From IMG/VR virus record IMGVR_UViG_3300034082_002121, positions 1 to 28,740 of that record: a stretch of DNA of 28,740 nucleotides. One strand, given 5' to 3'. Positions within the stretch are counted from its first letter, which is position 1. The number at the start of each line of letters is the position of its first letter. The notes beneath the pieces are model-generated. The model saw nothing but the letters and a program-made list of their open reading frames with translations, ran no database searches and was not told where the DNA came from. Below, one piece after another: positions 14,886 to 23,830 of the stretch. Made by a program: the position numbers and the translations under genes. The stretch is from a virus.

Positions 14886-16026
14886 AAACCTTTAGTATCA
14901 GCAAATGCTCATTGCTGCGGCCATTCCATTTAACTTCGGTGGCTTTGATTTCTTTGAAAGCTTTACGTGCAGCTGGTTTTCCCACACTGGTAATACTTTT
15001 GAGTTGCTCTGCCGGTTTACGCAGAGTTTTTTGTACTGTTGTTGCAGGATCAAAACCAATAACACTGGATCCCTTGACAGTGAGACTGCCCACATGAGTG
15101 TCTGCTACCACATAAATCAATTTGCGTTTAGCAGTATCATATAGCCAAGCCTCGCTGGCTCCAACCAGCTTGGTAGCTGGTTCGCCCTGCAGTTTTGGAT
15201 CAGTTAAGGCTCTTAGATGTTTGAATTTGGACACAATCTTTTCAACCGGTACTGCTTTTTTGGCACGTGGCTTGCGTTCAACTTTCTTGATCTGAATGTA
15301 CGCACCGCAGTCGTTGATTACTGTTTCAGCAAATTTAATGAGATTACGAATTTGCAGCTTGCCAAATTGGCTATAGCCTTCAACTAGGTCAGCGTCTTTG
15401 CCTTTGGCAACTTCTTCCAATTCATCCAGTCGTGTTTTCCACTGAGTGGCAATTTCGTTGATCATTTGCGGTGCTACATTCATGCTGCGGAACAGGCTCA
15501 CAGGCTTGTAATTGGCTGACATCTTGGCACCAGACTGAATCATCTCGTCGTACATGCCCTCTAGTTCGCCGGCTGCTTCTACCAGTTTTTCACGCAAACG
15601 ATCTTGAATATTGGGTCGTATCACTGCTGCCTCTGCAGTTTCAACCACTGCTTTGACACGACGATGTGCTTCGATATAATCGGCTATGGCAGCATTGATT
15701 GTGGCCAATTCAGATTCAGACAACTGCAATCCCAACAGGTTGGCACGGCATAGCCAACCGATTCCCATTCGTGTCACAGCATTTTCGGGCACCCGAGCAA
15801 AGTCCTTGGCTTCTGTAGCACGACCGGTACGGCTCAACCAATCAATGATGCAATCTCTAGCTTCTTTTTTGCCGTAGTAATAGTTATACCAGTTGAACAT
15901 GGTTGTCAAACGGCTTTTTCTGTAGTCGTCCTCGGGCTGCTGTTTCCAATCAGGTTCTGGACCTGTACCAACATCTAAGCTGCGCGGGGTCATTGACTTA
16001 ATGGGTTTTTGGGCTACGGATTTCAT
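14881..16026 (-). CDS. 381-residue protein of unknown function with early-type promoter
   Basis: The start is placed at the ATG at 16024-16026 because AGGA lies five bases upstream; the frame is open farther but runs into the promoter. The product is helical over residues 40-260 (for example WYNYYYGKKEARDCIIDWLS and a long VETAEAAVIRPNIQDRLREK helix), followed by a basic linker (KKVERKPRAKKAVPVEK) and a beta-rich C-terminal domain (EAWLYDTAKRKLIYVVADTH). I recall homologues in aquatic T4-like phages but no function. The sigma70-type promoter suggests early expression, so a host-takeover, DNA or RNA role is more likely than a structural one. The basic linker could bind nucleic acid. Confidence 0.8.
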   Translation of the reverse strand: MKSVAQKPIKSMTPRSLDVGTGPEPDWKQQPEDDYRKSRLTTMFNWYNYYYGKKEARDCIIDWLSRTGRATEAKDFARVPENAVTRMGIGWLCRANLLGLQLSESELATINAAIADYIEAHRRVKAVVETAEAAVIRPNIQDRLREKLVEAAGELEGMYDEMIQSGAKMSANYKPVSLFRSMNVAPQMINEIATQWKTRLDELEEVAKGKDADLVEGYSQFGKLQIRNLIKFAETVINDCGAYIQIKKVERKPRAKKAVPVEKIVSKFKHLRALTDPKLQGEPATKLVGASEAWLYDTAKRKLIYVVADTHVGSLTVKGSSVIGFDPATTVQKTLRKPAEQLKSITSVGKPAARKAFKEIKATEVKWNGRSNEHLLILKVY

Positions 16027-16059
16027 TGTGTTCCTATTGGGAATTTCCAAGTATATAGC

Positions 16060-16088
16060 ATTATAGCACCTGTTCCGATAGCGGTCAA
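16060..16088 (-). promoter_or_regulatory. Sigma70 promoter with extended -10 for the 381-residue protein
   Basis: TTGACC at 16083-16088 and TATAAT at 16060-16065 are 17 bases apart, and TGC precedes the -10 (extended -10). Expected start about 16053, giving a leader of about 27 bases with AGGA. Confidence 0.85.
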
Positions 16089-16103
16089 CCGTTGCAAGAT
16101 ACA

Positions 16104-16111
16104 ACTAAATA
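16104..16111 (+). promoter_or_regulatory. T4-like late promoter box (ACTAAATA) for gp14-gp15-Nudix
   Basis: ACTAAATA lies five bases before AAGGAG (16116-16121). It is back to back with the sigma70 promoter for the opposite gene. Confidence 0.6.
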
Positions 16112-16128
16112 CTGCAAGGAGAACCAAA

Positions 16129-17514
16129 ATTCCACGTCTCAGCATGTACCGGCCCAATAAAACGGCCGATTATCGATATTTTGATCGCACCATAAGTGAA
16201 ATGTTCACTGTGGGCGGGCTTGACATTTTTGTTCACAAGTACATGGGGCCAAAACCCACTGCTGACAATTCTACAACCACCGGAGTAAATGGTGATGCCA
16301 CTCAGCCCAACTACGCTGAGAGCAGTCCCTTGTTCATCGAAGACTTGTTGTTGGGCGAAATACGGGACCGAAAATACGATGCTGACATTTATCGCATGCG
16401 CGGAGTTTATCGTCAACAGGATATTGATTTTGACTTGACACAGTTTGGACTGTTTTTAAACAACGATACCTTGTTTATTACATTTCACTACAATGACATG
16501 ATTGATACGTTTCAACGCAAGTTAATGAGTGGCGATGTTTTGGAATTTCCCAATCTCAAAGACTGGAATCCACTGAATCCAGCTACGCCACCCTTGCCAA
16601 GATTTTATGTAATACAAGATGCCAGCTTTGCCAGCGAAGGATTTAGCCAAACCTGGTTGCCGCACTTGTGGCGTGTCAAAGCCACTCCTATGACCAATAG
16701 TCAAGAGTACCAAGACATTGTCAATGCCTGTTTGGACAACAATGCCATTTGGGATTCAGGCAATTACTATCCTGTGGGGTCAGTTGTGTTGGCAGGAGAT
16801 CAGCACTATCGTGCTCTACAAGGTGTTCCTGTTGGAACAGACATCACCGACACCAACTTCTGGATCAGCAAAGAGTGCGATACAGTCGAAACTGAAGCCA
16901 GTACCAGACCCAAAGATCTGGAAATTAACGATGCTATCTTGAATCAAGCCGAAGCCGAGCTTCCATTATCGGGTTACGACACAACGAGCTTTTACATATT
17001 CTCAACCAATCCTACTGGCACACCAGGCAATCCGCAAGGACCAACTATTGACAGCACCTATATTAATGCTAGTCAGACTGGAGTCAATGCCGACGAAGCA
17101 TCGGTATCTCCACGGTCCGACGGATGGACCATGGGCTACCTAACTGGCGACGGTATTGCACCCAATGGGTTGCCTGTTACTCCGGGCGTGTCATTTCCGA
17201 TCAATCCGCAAGACGGACAGTATGCGTTGCGACTAGACTACTTTCCAAATCGATTGTTTCGATACAATGGGCGTACTTGGGTCAAGATTGAAGAGAATGT
17301 TAGAACTAATCTAACTAACGGTCCACAGAACAATACTTTACGCAGTACGTTTGTTAACAATACATATACTACATCCACTACGGATCAGGGTAATATACCA
17401 AGTCGTCAGAGTCTGAGTGAGATTTTGAAACCTCAAGCTGACAACGGTAATCAAGGCGGCAACAAACCGGCTAACCCTTATCCCGGTACACAACCTGGAC
17501 AAAGATCGAGTTAA
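16129..17514 (+). CDS. gp14: Neck protein gp14 with inserted carbohydrate-binding-like module; probable AUU start
   Basis: AAGGAG at 16116-16121 is followed after seven bases by an in-frame ATT (16129), whereas the first ATG (16144) is 22 bases away; ATT is therefore the likely start, giving 461 residues. T4 gp14 has 256. The first 200 residues fit aquatic gp14 proteins (FTVGGLDIFVHKYMGP, EDLLLGEIRDRKYDADIYRM, LTQFGLFLNNDTLFITFHYN, RKLMSGDVLEFPNLKDW, then GFSQTWLPHLWRVKATPM). From about 200 to 245 is IWDSGNYYPVGSVVL...YRAL...NFW, like a CBM5/12 module. The remainder is Asn/Thr/Gly/Pro-rich, ending in a disordered tail. It joins gp13 at the portal exit. Confidence 0.8.
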   Translation: MPRLSMYRPNKTADYRYFDRTISEMFTVGGLDIFVHKYMGPKPTADNSTTTGVNGDATQPNYAESSPLFIEDLLLGEIRDRKYDADIYRMRGVYRQQDIDFDLTQFGLFLNNDTLFITFHYNDMIDTFQRKLMSGDVLEFPNLKDWNPLNPATPPLPRFYVIQDASFASEGFSQTWLPHLWRVKATPMTNSQEYQDIVNACLDNNAIWDSGNYYPVGSVVLAGDQHYRALQGVPVGTDITDTNFWISKECDTVETEASTRPKDLEINDAILNQAEAELPLSGYDTTSFYIFSTNPTGTPGNPQGPTIDSTYINASQTGVNADEASVSPRSDGWTMGYLTGDGIAPNGLPVTPGVSFPINPQDGQYALRLDYFPNRLFRYNGRTWVKIEENVRTNLTNGPQNNTLRSTFVNNTYTTSTTDQGNIPSRQSLSEILKPQADNGNQGGNKPANPYPGTQPGQRSS

Positions 17515-17517
17515 AAT

Positions 17518-18897
17518 ATGCAACAATTTTTTTATGATGCTCAAATACGTCGTTTTCTCTTGCAGTTTACTAGAATGTTTAGTAACTTTCAAGTTGAATA
17601 CGGACGTACCAATTCTAACGAAGCTGCGCTGATACGGGTGCCAGTTCGCTATGGTGACTGGACACGACTGGCTCAAACAGTGTTGCAAGAAAACTCATCA
17701 AGTGCATTGCCTTCGACTCCTTTGATGACTTTTTACATTACCGGTATGAACTATGCACGTGAGCGACTACAGGATCCTTATTTTGTCAGCAACCAGCAGG
17801 TGCGTCAACGATTTTATGATACTCAATCCGAAAGTTATGAAACCACACAAGGTAATGCATTCACAATCGAACGCTTGATGCCAGTGCCTTACAAAATGTC
17901 CTTGAGCTTGGACATTTGGACATCAAACACCAATCAAAAATTGCAGATATTTGAGCAAATTTCTACGTTGTTCAATCCCAGTCTGGAAATTCAAAGCACC
18001 GACAACTATTTGGATTGGACCAGCCTAAGCGTTGTGGATTTAGATGATACTATATGGTCTAGTCGTACAATACCGCAAGGAACAGAAAATCCCATAGATA
18101 TCATGACTATGAAATTTTCAATTCCAATTTGGATATCTAGTCCAGCCAAGGTCAAAAAGTTGGGTGTGATTGAAAAAATCATTGCCTCTGCATTCGATGA
18201 TCAAGGAGATGCGGTAGAAGCCATTCAGAACAGTGATCTGTTATTAGGCACAAGGCAAAAATTTACTCCATACATGTACCAAGTTTTGTTAATTGGTAAT
18301 AAATTACAAATTTTAAAACTCAGTGCTGTAGTTGACGAACCCAACTCATCTCCTGTGTTGCCAGATTCGCCACCCAGCAACGAGTACTGGCCCACAGTGA
18401 TGAACCTGTATGGAAATTTTAGACCCGGTATTACACAGATACGACTGACCAATCCCTGGGACGAAACCGCCGACATTATTGGAACAGTAAGTTATGATCC
18501 AACTGATCAGAGATTCCTGTTGTTTGATGTCGACACTGACACTGTTCCACAGAATACATTGCCGGCAATAGATGCTGTGATTGATCCACTACTAAGTGGT
18601 CCTGGAGCCGGACTACCTGTTTCTGCAATTGGGCAACGATATCTTATTCTAAACAGTATCGGTAATGCTGATAATACAACACCATCTGTAGCGTGGGGTG
18701 CTGTAGTGGCTCAAGCCAATGACATTATTGAATACGACGGGCAAGATTGGTTAGTTGCATTTGACAGCACCACAGGAACTAATATACAATACACTACAAA
18801 CATTACCACAGGATTACAATATCTTTGGACTGGTAGTGAATGGGTTAAAAGTTACGAAGGTCTTTATCCGGGTGGCGAATGGAGCATAGTTCTGTAA
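17518..18897 (+). CDS. gp15: Tail completion and sheath stabiliser protein gp15, C-terminally extended
   Basis: The 459-residue product is longer than T4 gp15 (272). Residues 1-260 carry the family pattern: MQQFFYDAQIRRFLLQFTRM, FSNFQVEYG, IRVPVRYGDWTR, TAFTIERLMPVPYKMSLSLD-like strand with WTSNTNQKLQIFEQI, LFNPSLEIQSTDNYLDW, and a WSSRTIPQG to PIWISSPAKVKKLGVIEKI segment. gp15 caps the finished tail and meets gp14. Residues about 270-459 are an extension that ends with two Trp-containing, fibre-like modules. The start lies four bases after the gp14 stop with only a weak GAG upstream, implying coupling. Confidence 0.82.
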   Translation: MQQFFYDAQIRRFLLQFTRMFSNFQVEYGRTNSNEAALIRVPVRYGDWTRLAQTVLQENSSSALPSTPLMTFYITGMNYARERLQDPYFVSNQQVRQRFYDTQSESYETTQGNAFTIERLMPVPYKMSLSLDIWTSNTNQKLQIFEQISTLFNPSLEIQSTDNYLDWTSLSVVDLDDTIWSSRTIPQGTENPIDIMTMKFSIPIWISSPAKVKKLGVIEKIIASAFDDQGDAVEAIQNSDLLLGTRQKFTPYMYQVLLIGNKLQILKLSAVVDEPNSSPVLPDSPPSNEYWPTVMNLYGNFRPGITQIRLTNPWDETADIIGTVSYDPTDQRFLLFDVDTDTVPQNTLPAIDAVIDPLLSGPGAGLPVSAIGQRYLILNSIGNADNTTPSVAWGAVVAQANDIIEYDGQDWLVAFDSTTGTNIQYTTNITTGLQYLWTGSEWVKSYEGLYPGGEWSIVL

Positions 18898-19319
18898 ATG
18901 CAGTTGGGGTTTGGTTTTATAGTTTTGATACACAACGATATCTATATCTCATGCGTAACGATCCTAAAAACCCAAACACATGGGGATTGCCCGGTGGCAA
19001 GGTCGAATCTGCAGAAACCCTCATGGACACCATTACAAGAGAATGCACTGAAGAGTTGGGATTCATGCCCGATTACTTGAGATTGGTCCCGCTAGAAAAA
19101 TTTACCAGCACTGATAATGTATTTGTTTATCATACATTTTTTTGCTGTGTGGCCAGTGAATTCCGACCCAAACTCAACGAAGAACATCTAGGGTATGCTT
19201 GGATGGACAGTTCAGTATTGCCAAAACCCATGCATCCTGGGCTGTGGAATACTGTAAATTTTGATGTTGTCAAACAGAAAATTGCCACATTGAAAGATGT
19301 AGTTCACCCAGCACAATAA
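18879..19319 (+). CDS. Nudix hydrolase
   Basis: The 146-residue product has a perfect Nudix box, GKVESAE then REC then EELGF (residues 40-62), matching G-x5-E-x7-REU-x-EE-x-G-U; E58 and E59 are the metal-binding Glu pair. It would cleave a nucleoside diphosphate linked to another group; the substrate cannot be told. The start overlaps the end of gp15 by 19 bases, with a weak GGGTGG upstream. It is the last gene of the gp14-gp15 transcript and ends at a bidirectional terminator, so it is expected to be expressed late with neck genes, unlike typical early nucleotide-metabolism genes. Confidence 0.9.
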   Translation: MEHSSVNAVGVWFYSFDTQRYLYLMRNDPKNPNTWGLPGGKVESAETLMDTITRECTEELGFMPDYLRLVPLEKFTSTDNVFVYHTFFCCVASEFRPKLNEEHLGYAWMDSSVLPKPMHPGLWNTVNFDVVKQKIATLKDVVHPAQ

Positions 19320-19349
19320 AATAAACGGGCAAATTGCCCGTTTATTTTT
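19318..19349. terminator. Bidirectional terminator between Nudix and collagen-like fibre genes
   Basis: A perfect 15-base palindrome (19318-19332 pairing with 19334-19348) contains CGGGC/GCCCG and A/T-rich outer arms that give T runs in both directions. It overlaps the Nudix stop codon and lies just before the end of the convergent fibre gene. Confidence 0.9.
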
Positions 19350-19353
19350 ACTA

Positions 19354-22300
19354 TTACAATCTTCCTACTACTACTGTTATAATTCCCACATCTTCAGAAT
19401 TGTAATCCTCGAGAGCTTTACCCACAATTGATCCTGGCTGATATCGAGCAGTATCCATCACTGTGGCCACACCCGGAATATCACTTGCTACCAATCGATC
19501 ACCTTTACTAATTGTACCAACCACACTGCACGGCACTCGACCTGTCAATGCTACACTGGTTACAAAAGTTCCTTCCAAACCAGAGTTCATCAGGTAAGCA
19601 GGATCAGTTGATACCACTCCAGCTATACGTACACTGTGACTGGTAGCTGTGCGTGTAACTTCTTGATCACCACCAAACTCCAACAAGGTACCTGGAGAAT
19701 ATTCTGCATCTGCCAAGTATCGTTCTGCCAAGTCGGCGTATAGTGCTGTAGTAGCAGTACCAGCAAAATTGGTTGTTGTCATGGTCTTGGTAAAGGGATT
19801 GTAGGTCAGACCAGCATTGTCGGCACGAGCAAGTACACTTTCCCCAGTAGCAGATACGAACACAGGATAATAACTTGCGTTGGTTTCGGTATCTACAGCA
19901 TTTATATTAGTGTCGCTGCCTGGATCACCCGACGGTCCTTGTGGTCCTTGTGGTCCAATGGGTCCTTGTGGTCCCTGTGGTCCTTGTGGTCCTGCAGCAC
20001 CAGTTGCACCTGCACCTGCTGGTCCTTGTGGTCCTTGTGGTCCAATGGGTCCTTGTGGTCCTTGTGGTCCAATGCCGCCTGGTCCTTGTGGGCCTTGTGG
20101 TCCTGTTGGTCCTTGTGGTCCAATGGGTCCTTGTGGTCCTTGTGGACCAGGTACTGCACTACCTGCACCGGTTGCTCCTTGTGGTCCTGTAGCACCACTA
20201 GCTCCAGTGGCACCTGAGCCTGCTGGTCCTTGTGGTCCTTGTGGTCCACGTGGTCCTGTGGGTCCTTGTGGTCCAGGTACTGCACTACCTGCACCAGTTG
20301 CTCCTTGTGGTCCTGTAGCACCACTAGCTCCAGTGGCACCTGCACCTGCTGGTCCTTGTGGTCCTTGTGGTCCAGTTGCACCGGTTGAGCCTACTGGTCC
20401 TCCAGATGGCCCAGTTGATCCTGTAGGCCCTTGTGGTCCACGCGGTCCTTGTGGTCCTTGTGGTCCAGTTGCACCGGTTGAGCCTACTGGTCCTCCAGAT
20501 GGCCCAGTTGATCCTGTTAGTCCGGTTGCACCCGTTGCACCGGATCCTGTTGCTCCAATGGGTCCTTGTGGTCCTTGTGGTCCACGCGGTCCTTGTGGTC
20601 CTTGTGGTCCGATGGGTCCTTGTGGTCCTTGTGGTCCAGTTGCACCGGTTGAGCCTACTGGTCCTCCAGATGGCCCAGTTGATCCTGTTAGTCCAGTTGC
20701 ACCCGTTGATCCCAGTGGTCCTTGTGGTCCTTGTGGTCCTGTGGGTCCTTGTGGTCCAGTGGGTCCTTGTGGTCCTTGTGGTCCTGTGGGTCCTTGTGGT
20801 CCGGTTGCTCCGGTTGAGCCTACTGGTCCTCCAGATGGCCCAGTTGATCCTGTTAGTCCAGTTGCACCCGTTGATCCTAATCCTGTTGCTCCATTGGGGC
20901 CTTGTGGTCCTTGTGGTCCGGTTGCTCCAGTGGCTCCTGCACCTGTTGGTCCAATGGGTCCTTGTGGGCCTTGTGGTCCGGTTGCTCCAGTAGCACCTGC
21001 ACCTGTTGGTCCAATGGGTCCTTGCGGTCCTTGCGGTCCCTGTGGTCCTGTTGCTCCAGTGGCTCCTGCACCTGTTGGTCCTTGTGGTCCTTGTGGTCCA
21101 ATGGGTCCTTGTGGTCCTTGTGGTCCTTGTGGTCCTGGTACTGTACTACCTGCACCTTGTGGTCCTTGTGGTCCTTGCGGTCCCTGTGGTCCTGTTGCTC
21201 CAGTGGCTCCTGCACCTGTTGGTCCTTGTGGTCCTTGTGGTCCAATGGGTCCAATGGGTCCTTGTGGTCCTTGTGGTCCACGTGGTCCAGTGGATCCTGT
21301 TAAACCAGTTGCTCCGGTAGCTCCTGCACCTGTTGGGCCAATGGGTCCTTGTGGTCCTTGTGGTCCTTGTGGTCCTGTTGCTCCAGTGGCTCCTGCACCT
21401 GTAGAACCTTGTGGTCCTTGTGGTCCTTGTGGTCCTGTTGCTCCAGTGGCTCCTGCACCTGTTGGTCCAATGGGTCCTTGTGGTCCTTGTGGTCCTGTTG
21501 CTCCGGTGGCACCTTCACCTTGTGGTCCACGTGGTCCTTGTGGTCCTTGTGGTCCTGTTGCTCCAGTGGCACCTGCACCTGTTAGTCCAATGGGTCCTTG
21601 TGGTCCTTGTGGTCCTTGTGGTCCAGTTGCTCCGGTAGCACCTTCACCTTGTGGTCCGCGTGGTCCTTGTGGTCCTGTTGCTCCAGTAGCTCCTGAGCCT
21701 GTAGAACCTTGTGGTCCTTGTGGTCCTTGTGGTCCTTGTGGTCCTGTGGGTCCTTGCGGTCCTGTGGGTCCTTGTGGTCCAGTTAACCCAATGGGTCCTT
21801 GTGGTCCACGTGGTCCTTGTGGTCCTGTGGGTCCTTGTGGTCCTTCTGATCCTTGTGGTCCTTGTGGTCCGGTTGCTCCGGTAGCACCTGCACCTGTTAG
21901 TCCAATGGGTCCTTGTGGTCCTTGTGGTCCAATGGGTCCTTGTGGTCCTTGTGGTCCTTGTGGTCCTTGTGGTCCACGTGGTCCTTGTGGTCCAATGGGT
22001 CCGATGGGTCCTGTGGGTCCTTGCGGTCCAATGGGTCCTTGTGGTCCTTGTGGTCCTTGTGGTCCCGGTACTGTACTACCTGCACCTGCTGGTCCTTGTG
22101 GTCCTTGTGGTCCTGTAGCACCAGTGGCACCTGCTCCAGTTGCACCTGTAGATCCATCAAAACCAGTAGCTCCAGTGGCTCCATCTGGTCCGGTAGATCC
22201 GAAGAATCCCTGAGGACCGCGTGGTCCTTGTGGGCCCGTTGATCCTTCTAGTCCAGTAGTACCAGTTAGGCCAGTTGCACCTGTAAGACCGTTAACACCA

Positions 22301-23340
22301 GTAGCTCCTTGCGGACCTGTGATTTGACCCACATTTTCCCAAAGAGCTCCGTCGTATACCCATAAATTACCAGTGGCTGTATCAATAACACCATTCCCGG
22401 CTATTGCACCAGGAAAAGCAGCATTTAGTGTGGTCTGAGGATTACCAGGTGGTACTACATTAACATCAGGTACTGATCCGATAATGGTCACAGAAGTTCC
22501 AGCAGGTCCTTGTGGTCCTGTGGGTCCTGTGGGTCCTTGTGGTCCTGTGGGTCCAGTGGGTCCTTGTGGTCCTTCTGATCCTGTAGCTCCAGTAGTTCCA
22601 ACAAATCCATTTACTCCTTGTGGCCCGCGTGGTCCTTGTGGTCCTGTGGCACCTGTGGCACCTGCTCCAGTTGCACCTGTAGCTCCATCAAAACCAGTAG
22701 CTCCTGAGCCTGCTGGGCCTTGTGGGCCTTGTGGACCGGTGGCGCCAGTGGCGCCTGCTCCAGTTGCTCCATCTAACCCAGTAGCTCCAGTGGCACCTGC
22801 TCCGGTAGCTCCATCTAACCCAGTAGCTCCAGTTTGGCCAATATCACCAGTTGCCCCGGTAATTCCGGTGGCTCCGTCGAGTCCATTTGAACCAGCTATT
22901 CCAGTTGCACCTTGAAGTCCGGTGGCGCCGGTGGCACCACCCGTTCCGGTTGCACCAGTAGAACCATTTAGTCCGGTAGCACCACTGAATCCAGTTGCCC
23001 CCTCAAATCCTGTTGCTCCAGTTGCCCCCTCGAATCCTGTTGCCCCACTAAATCCTGTTGCCCCTTCAAACCCTGTTGCTCCAGTGAGTCCAGTTGCACC
23101 TGTTGATCCTGTGGGACCTTGTGGTCCACGCGGTCCTTGTGGGCCCTGTGGTCCAGTTGCACCTGCGCCTGGATCTACCCAGTAACGAGAACCATCAGCA
23201 CCCGATGCTAAAATTTGCCCGCTGGCTCCAGGAACACCTAAGTTGGGTTCTGCATCCTGCGGTGCCAGCCAGTCTGTGCGATCTGGTTCAGCATCAGCGG
23301 GTGGAGTTGTTTGGACTCGGTTTGATAACAGTTTAGCCAT
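19354..23340 (-). CDS. Collagen-like tail fibre protein
   Basis: The 1328-residue product starts at an ATG overlapping the upstream stop as TAATG. Residues 1-58 form an N-terminal region with Trp, Pro and Asp. Residues 59-281 and 341-1141 are Gly-X-Y repeats, about 1,020 residues, dominated by GPQ, GAT, GPT and GST, very low in charge, and broken about 25 times by a two-residue G-X step. Residues 282-340 are a globular insert ([12 protein letters not shown]...[14 protein letters not shown]). The C-terminal 187 residues ([38 protein letters not shown]) match a C-terminal domain common in phage fibres. It probably forms a very long trimeric fibre for host contact. Confidence 0.9.
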   Translation of the reverse strand: MAKLLSNRVQTTPPADAEPDRTDWLAPQDAEPNLGVPGASGQILASGADGSRYWVDPGAGATGPQGPQGPRGPQGPTGSTGATGLTGATGFEGATGFSGATGFEGATGATGFEGATGFSGATGLNGSTGATGTGGATGATGLQGATGIAGSNGLDGATGITGATGDIGQTGATGLDGATGAGATGATGLDGATGAGATGATGPQGPQGPAGSGATGFDGATGATGAGATGATGPQGPRGPQGVNGFVGTTGATGSEGPQGPTGPTGPQGPTGPTGPQGPAGTSVTIIGSVPDVNVVPPGNPQTTLNAAFPGAIAGNGVIDTATGNLWVYDGALWENVGQITGPQGATGVNGLTGATGLTGTTGLEGSTGPQGPRGPQGFFGSTGPDGATGATGFDGSTGATGAGATGATGPQGPQGPAGAGSTVPGPQGPQGPQGPIGPQGPTGPIGPIGPQGPRGPQGPQGPQGPQGPIGPQGPQGPIGLTGAGATGATGPQGPQGSEGPQGPTGPQGPRGPQGPIGLTGPQGPTGPQGPTGPQGPQGPQGPQGSTGSGATGATGPQGPRGPQGEGATGATGPQGPQGPQGPIGLTGAGATGATGPQGPQGPRGPQGEGATGATGPQGPQGPIGPTGAGATGATGPQGPQGPQGSTGAGATGATGPQGPQGPQGPIGPTGAGATGATGLTGSTGPRGPQGPQGPIGPIGPQGPQGPTGAGATGATGPQGPQGPQGPQGAGSTVPGPQGPQGPQGPIGPQGPQGPTGAGATGATGPQGPQGPQGPIGPTGAGATGATGPQGPQGPIGPTGAGATGATGPQGPQGPNGATGLGSTGATGLTGSTGPSGGPVGSTGATGPQGPTGPQGPQGPTGPQGPTGPQGPQGPLGSTGATGLTGSTGPSGGPVGSTGATGPQGPQGPIGPQGPQGPRGPQGPQGPIGATGSGATGATGLTGSTGPSGGPVGSTGATGPQGPQGPRGPQGPTGSTGPSGGPVGSTGATGPQGPQGPAGAGATGASGATGPQGATGAGSAVPGPQGPTGPRGPQGPQGPAGSGATGASGATGPQGATGAGSAVPGPQGPQGPIGPQGPTGPQGPQGPGGIGPQGPQGPIGPQGPQGPAGAGATGAAGPQGPQGPQGPIGPQGPQGPSGDPGSDTNINAVDTETNASYYPVFVSATGESVLARADNAGLTYNPFTKTMTTTNFAGTATTALYADLAERYLADAEYSPGTLLEFGGDQEVTRTATSHSVRIAGVVSTDPAYLMNSGLEGTFVTSVALTGRVPCSVVGTISKGDRLVASDIPGVATVMDTARYQPGSIVGKALEDYNSEDVGIITVVVGRL
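19918..23166 (-). repeat. Gly-X-Y coding repeats, with larger internal duplications
   Basis: The plus strand shows the nine-base unit GGTCCTTGT over and over, reading Gly-Pro-Gln on the minus strand. Larger copies are superimposed: a 50-base cassette at 20375-20424, 20468-20517, 20639-20688 and 20804-20853, and an 85-90-base cassette at about 20147 and 20273. Copy distances are multiples of three, so length changes would stay in frame. The tract is interrupted at 22321-22497 by non-repeat sequence. Assembly may have collapsed or expanded copies. Confidence 0.9.
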
Positions 23341-23828
23341 TATGGCACCACCGGTGTAAAGACACCTATGTTCTGGCTGGCAGGTGATTCATCTGCTGCA
23401 ACCCATACATCAATCACATCAACAGCACTGGCACGAACTCGCAATCTGTCGCCATCAGCAGGTTCCTCAGTGGCAGTTTTGAGCAAGCTACGACCCTGCA
23501 AGGGAATATATGCAGTGTCTCTTGCAGGAATAACAGCTCGTCCAACAGCAACAGTCGTGCCATCCTGTGTAAGAAGAATTACTTCTACCCATTGTTCTGC
23601 ATCACTTTTGTTAACTGCCGACAGCGGAGTAAGGAAAAATATTTCTCCTGGTATTATTGCTCTGCTGGGAAAGTCAGGATCTCTTTCGGAATAAACTTCA
23701 GAAGGATCTGGCACCGAATAATCCGGAGCATTTGCAAGAGGAATAGTTGCATAGGAAGTTGTTACATTTGGATAAATGAGATTCAACGGTTTTCCAGTAG
23801 ACGGTGTACGACAATATATTCTAGGCAT
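23340..23828 (-). CDS. Fibre-block accessory structural protein
   Basis: The 162-residue product starts at an ATG preceded by AAGGAG at nine bases. It is beta-rich ([38 protein letters not shown]) with a Pro/Tyr-rich N-terminus. It lies between two fibre genes, one base of its stop overlapping the collagen-fibre start. A connector between fibre and tail, or an assembly partner, is plausible. I do not recognise the family. Confidence 0.75.
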   Translation of the reverse strand: MPRIYCRTPSTGKPLNLIYPNVTTSYATIPLANAPDYSVPDPSEVYSERDPDFPSRAIIPGEIFFLTPLSAVNKSDAEQWVEVILLTQDGTTVAVGRAVIPARDTAYIPLQGRSLLKTATEEPADGDRLRVRASAVDVIDVWVAADESPASQNIGVFTPVVP

Positions 23829-23830
23829 TA

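Noticed and set aside
16027-16104. N-terminal extension of the 381-residue protein to 16104
   Set aside because: It would be encoded by the sigma70 promoter, and the ATG at 16026 has a good ribosome site.
19880-22213. A 777-codon open frame on the plus strand opposite the collagen gene (Gly-Pro-Cys type repeats)
   Set aside because: It is a by-product of the nine-base Gly-Pro-Gln repeat, which contains no stop in several frames. There is no ribosome site or late box, and the minus-strand frame has real N- and C-terminal domains.
19918-22300. Short direct repeats that look like a CRISPR or minisatellite array
   Set aside because: The repeats are nine-base codon triplets without constant-length unique spacers, and they encode collagen Gly-X-Y.
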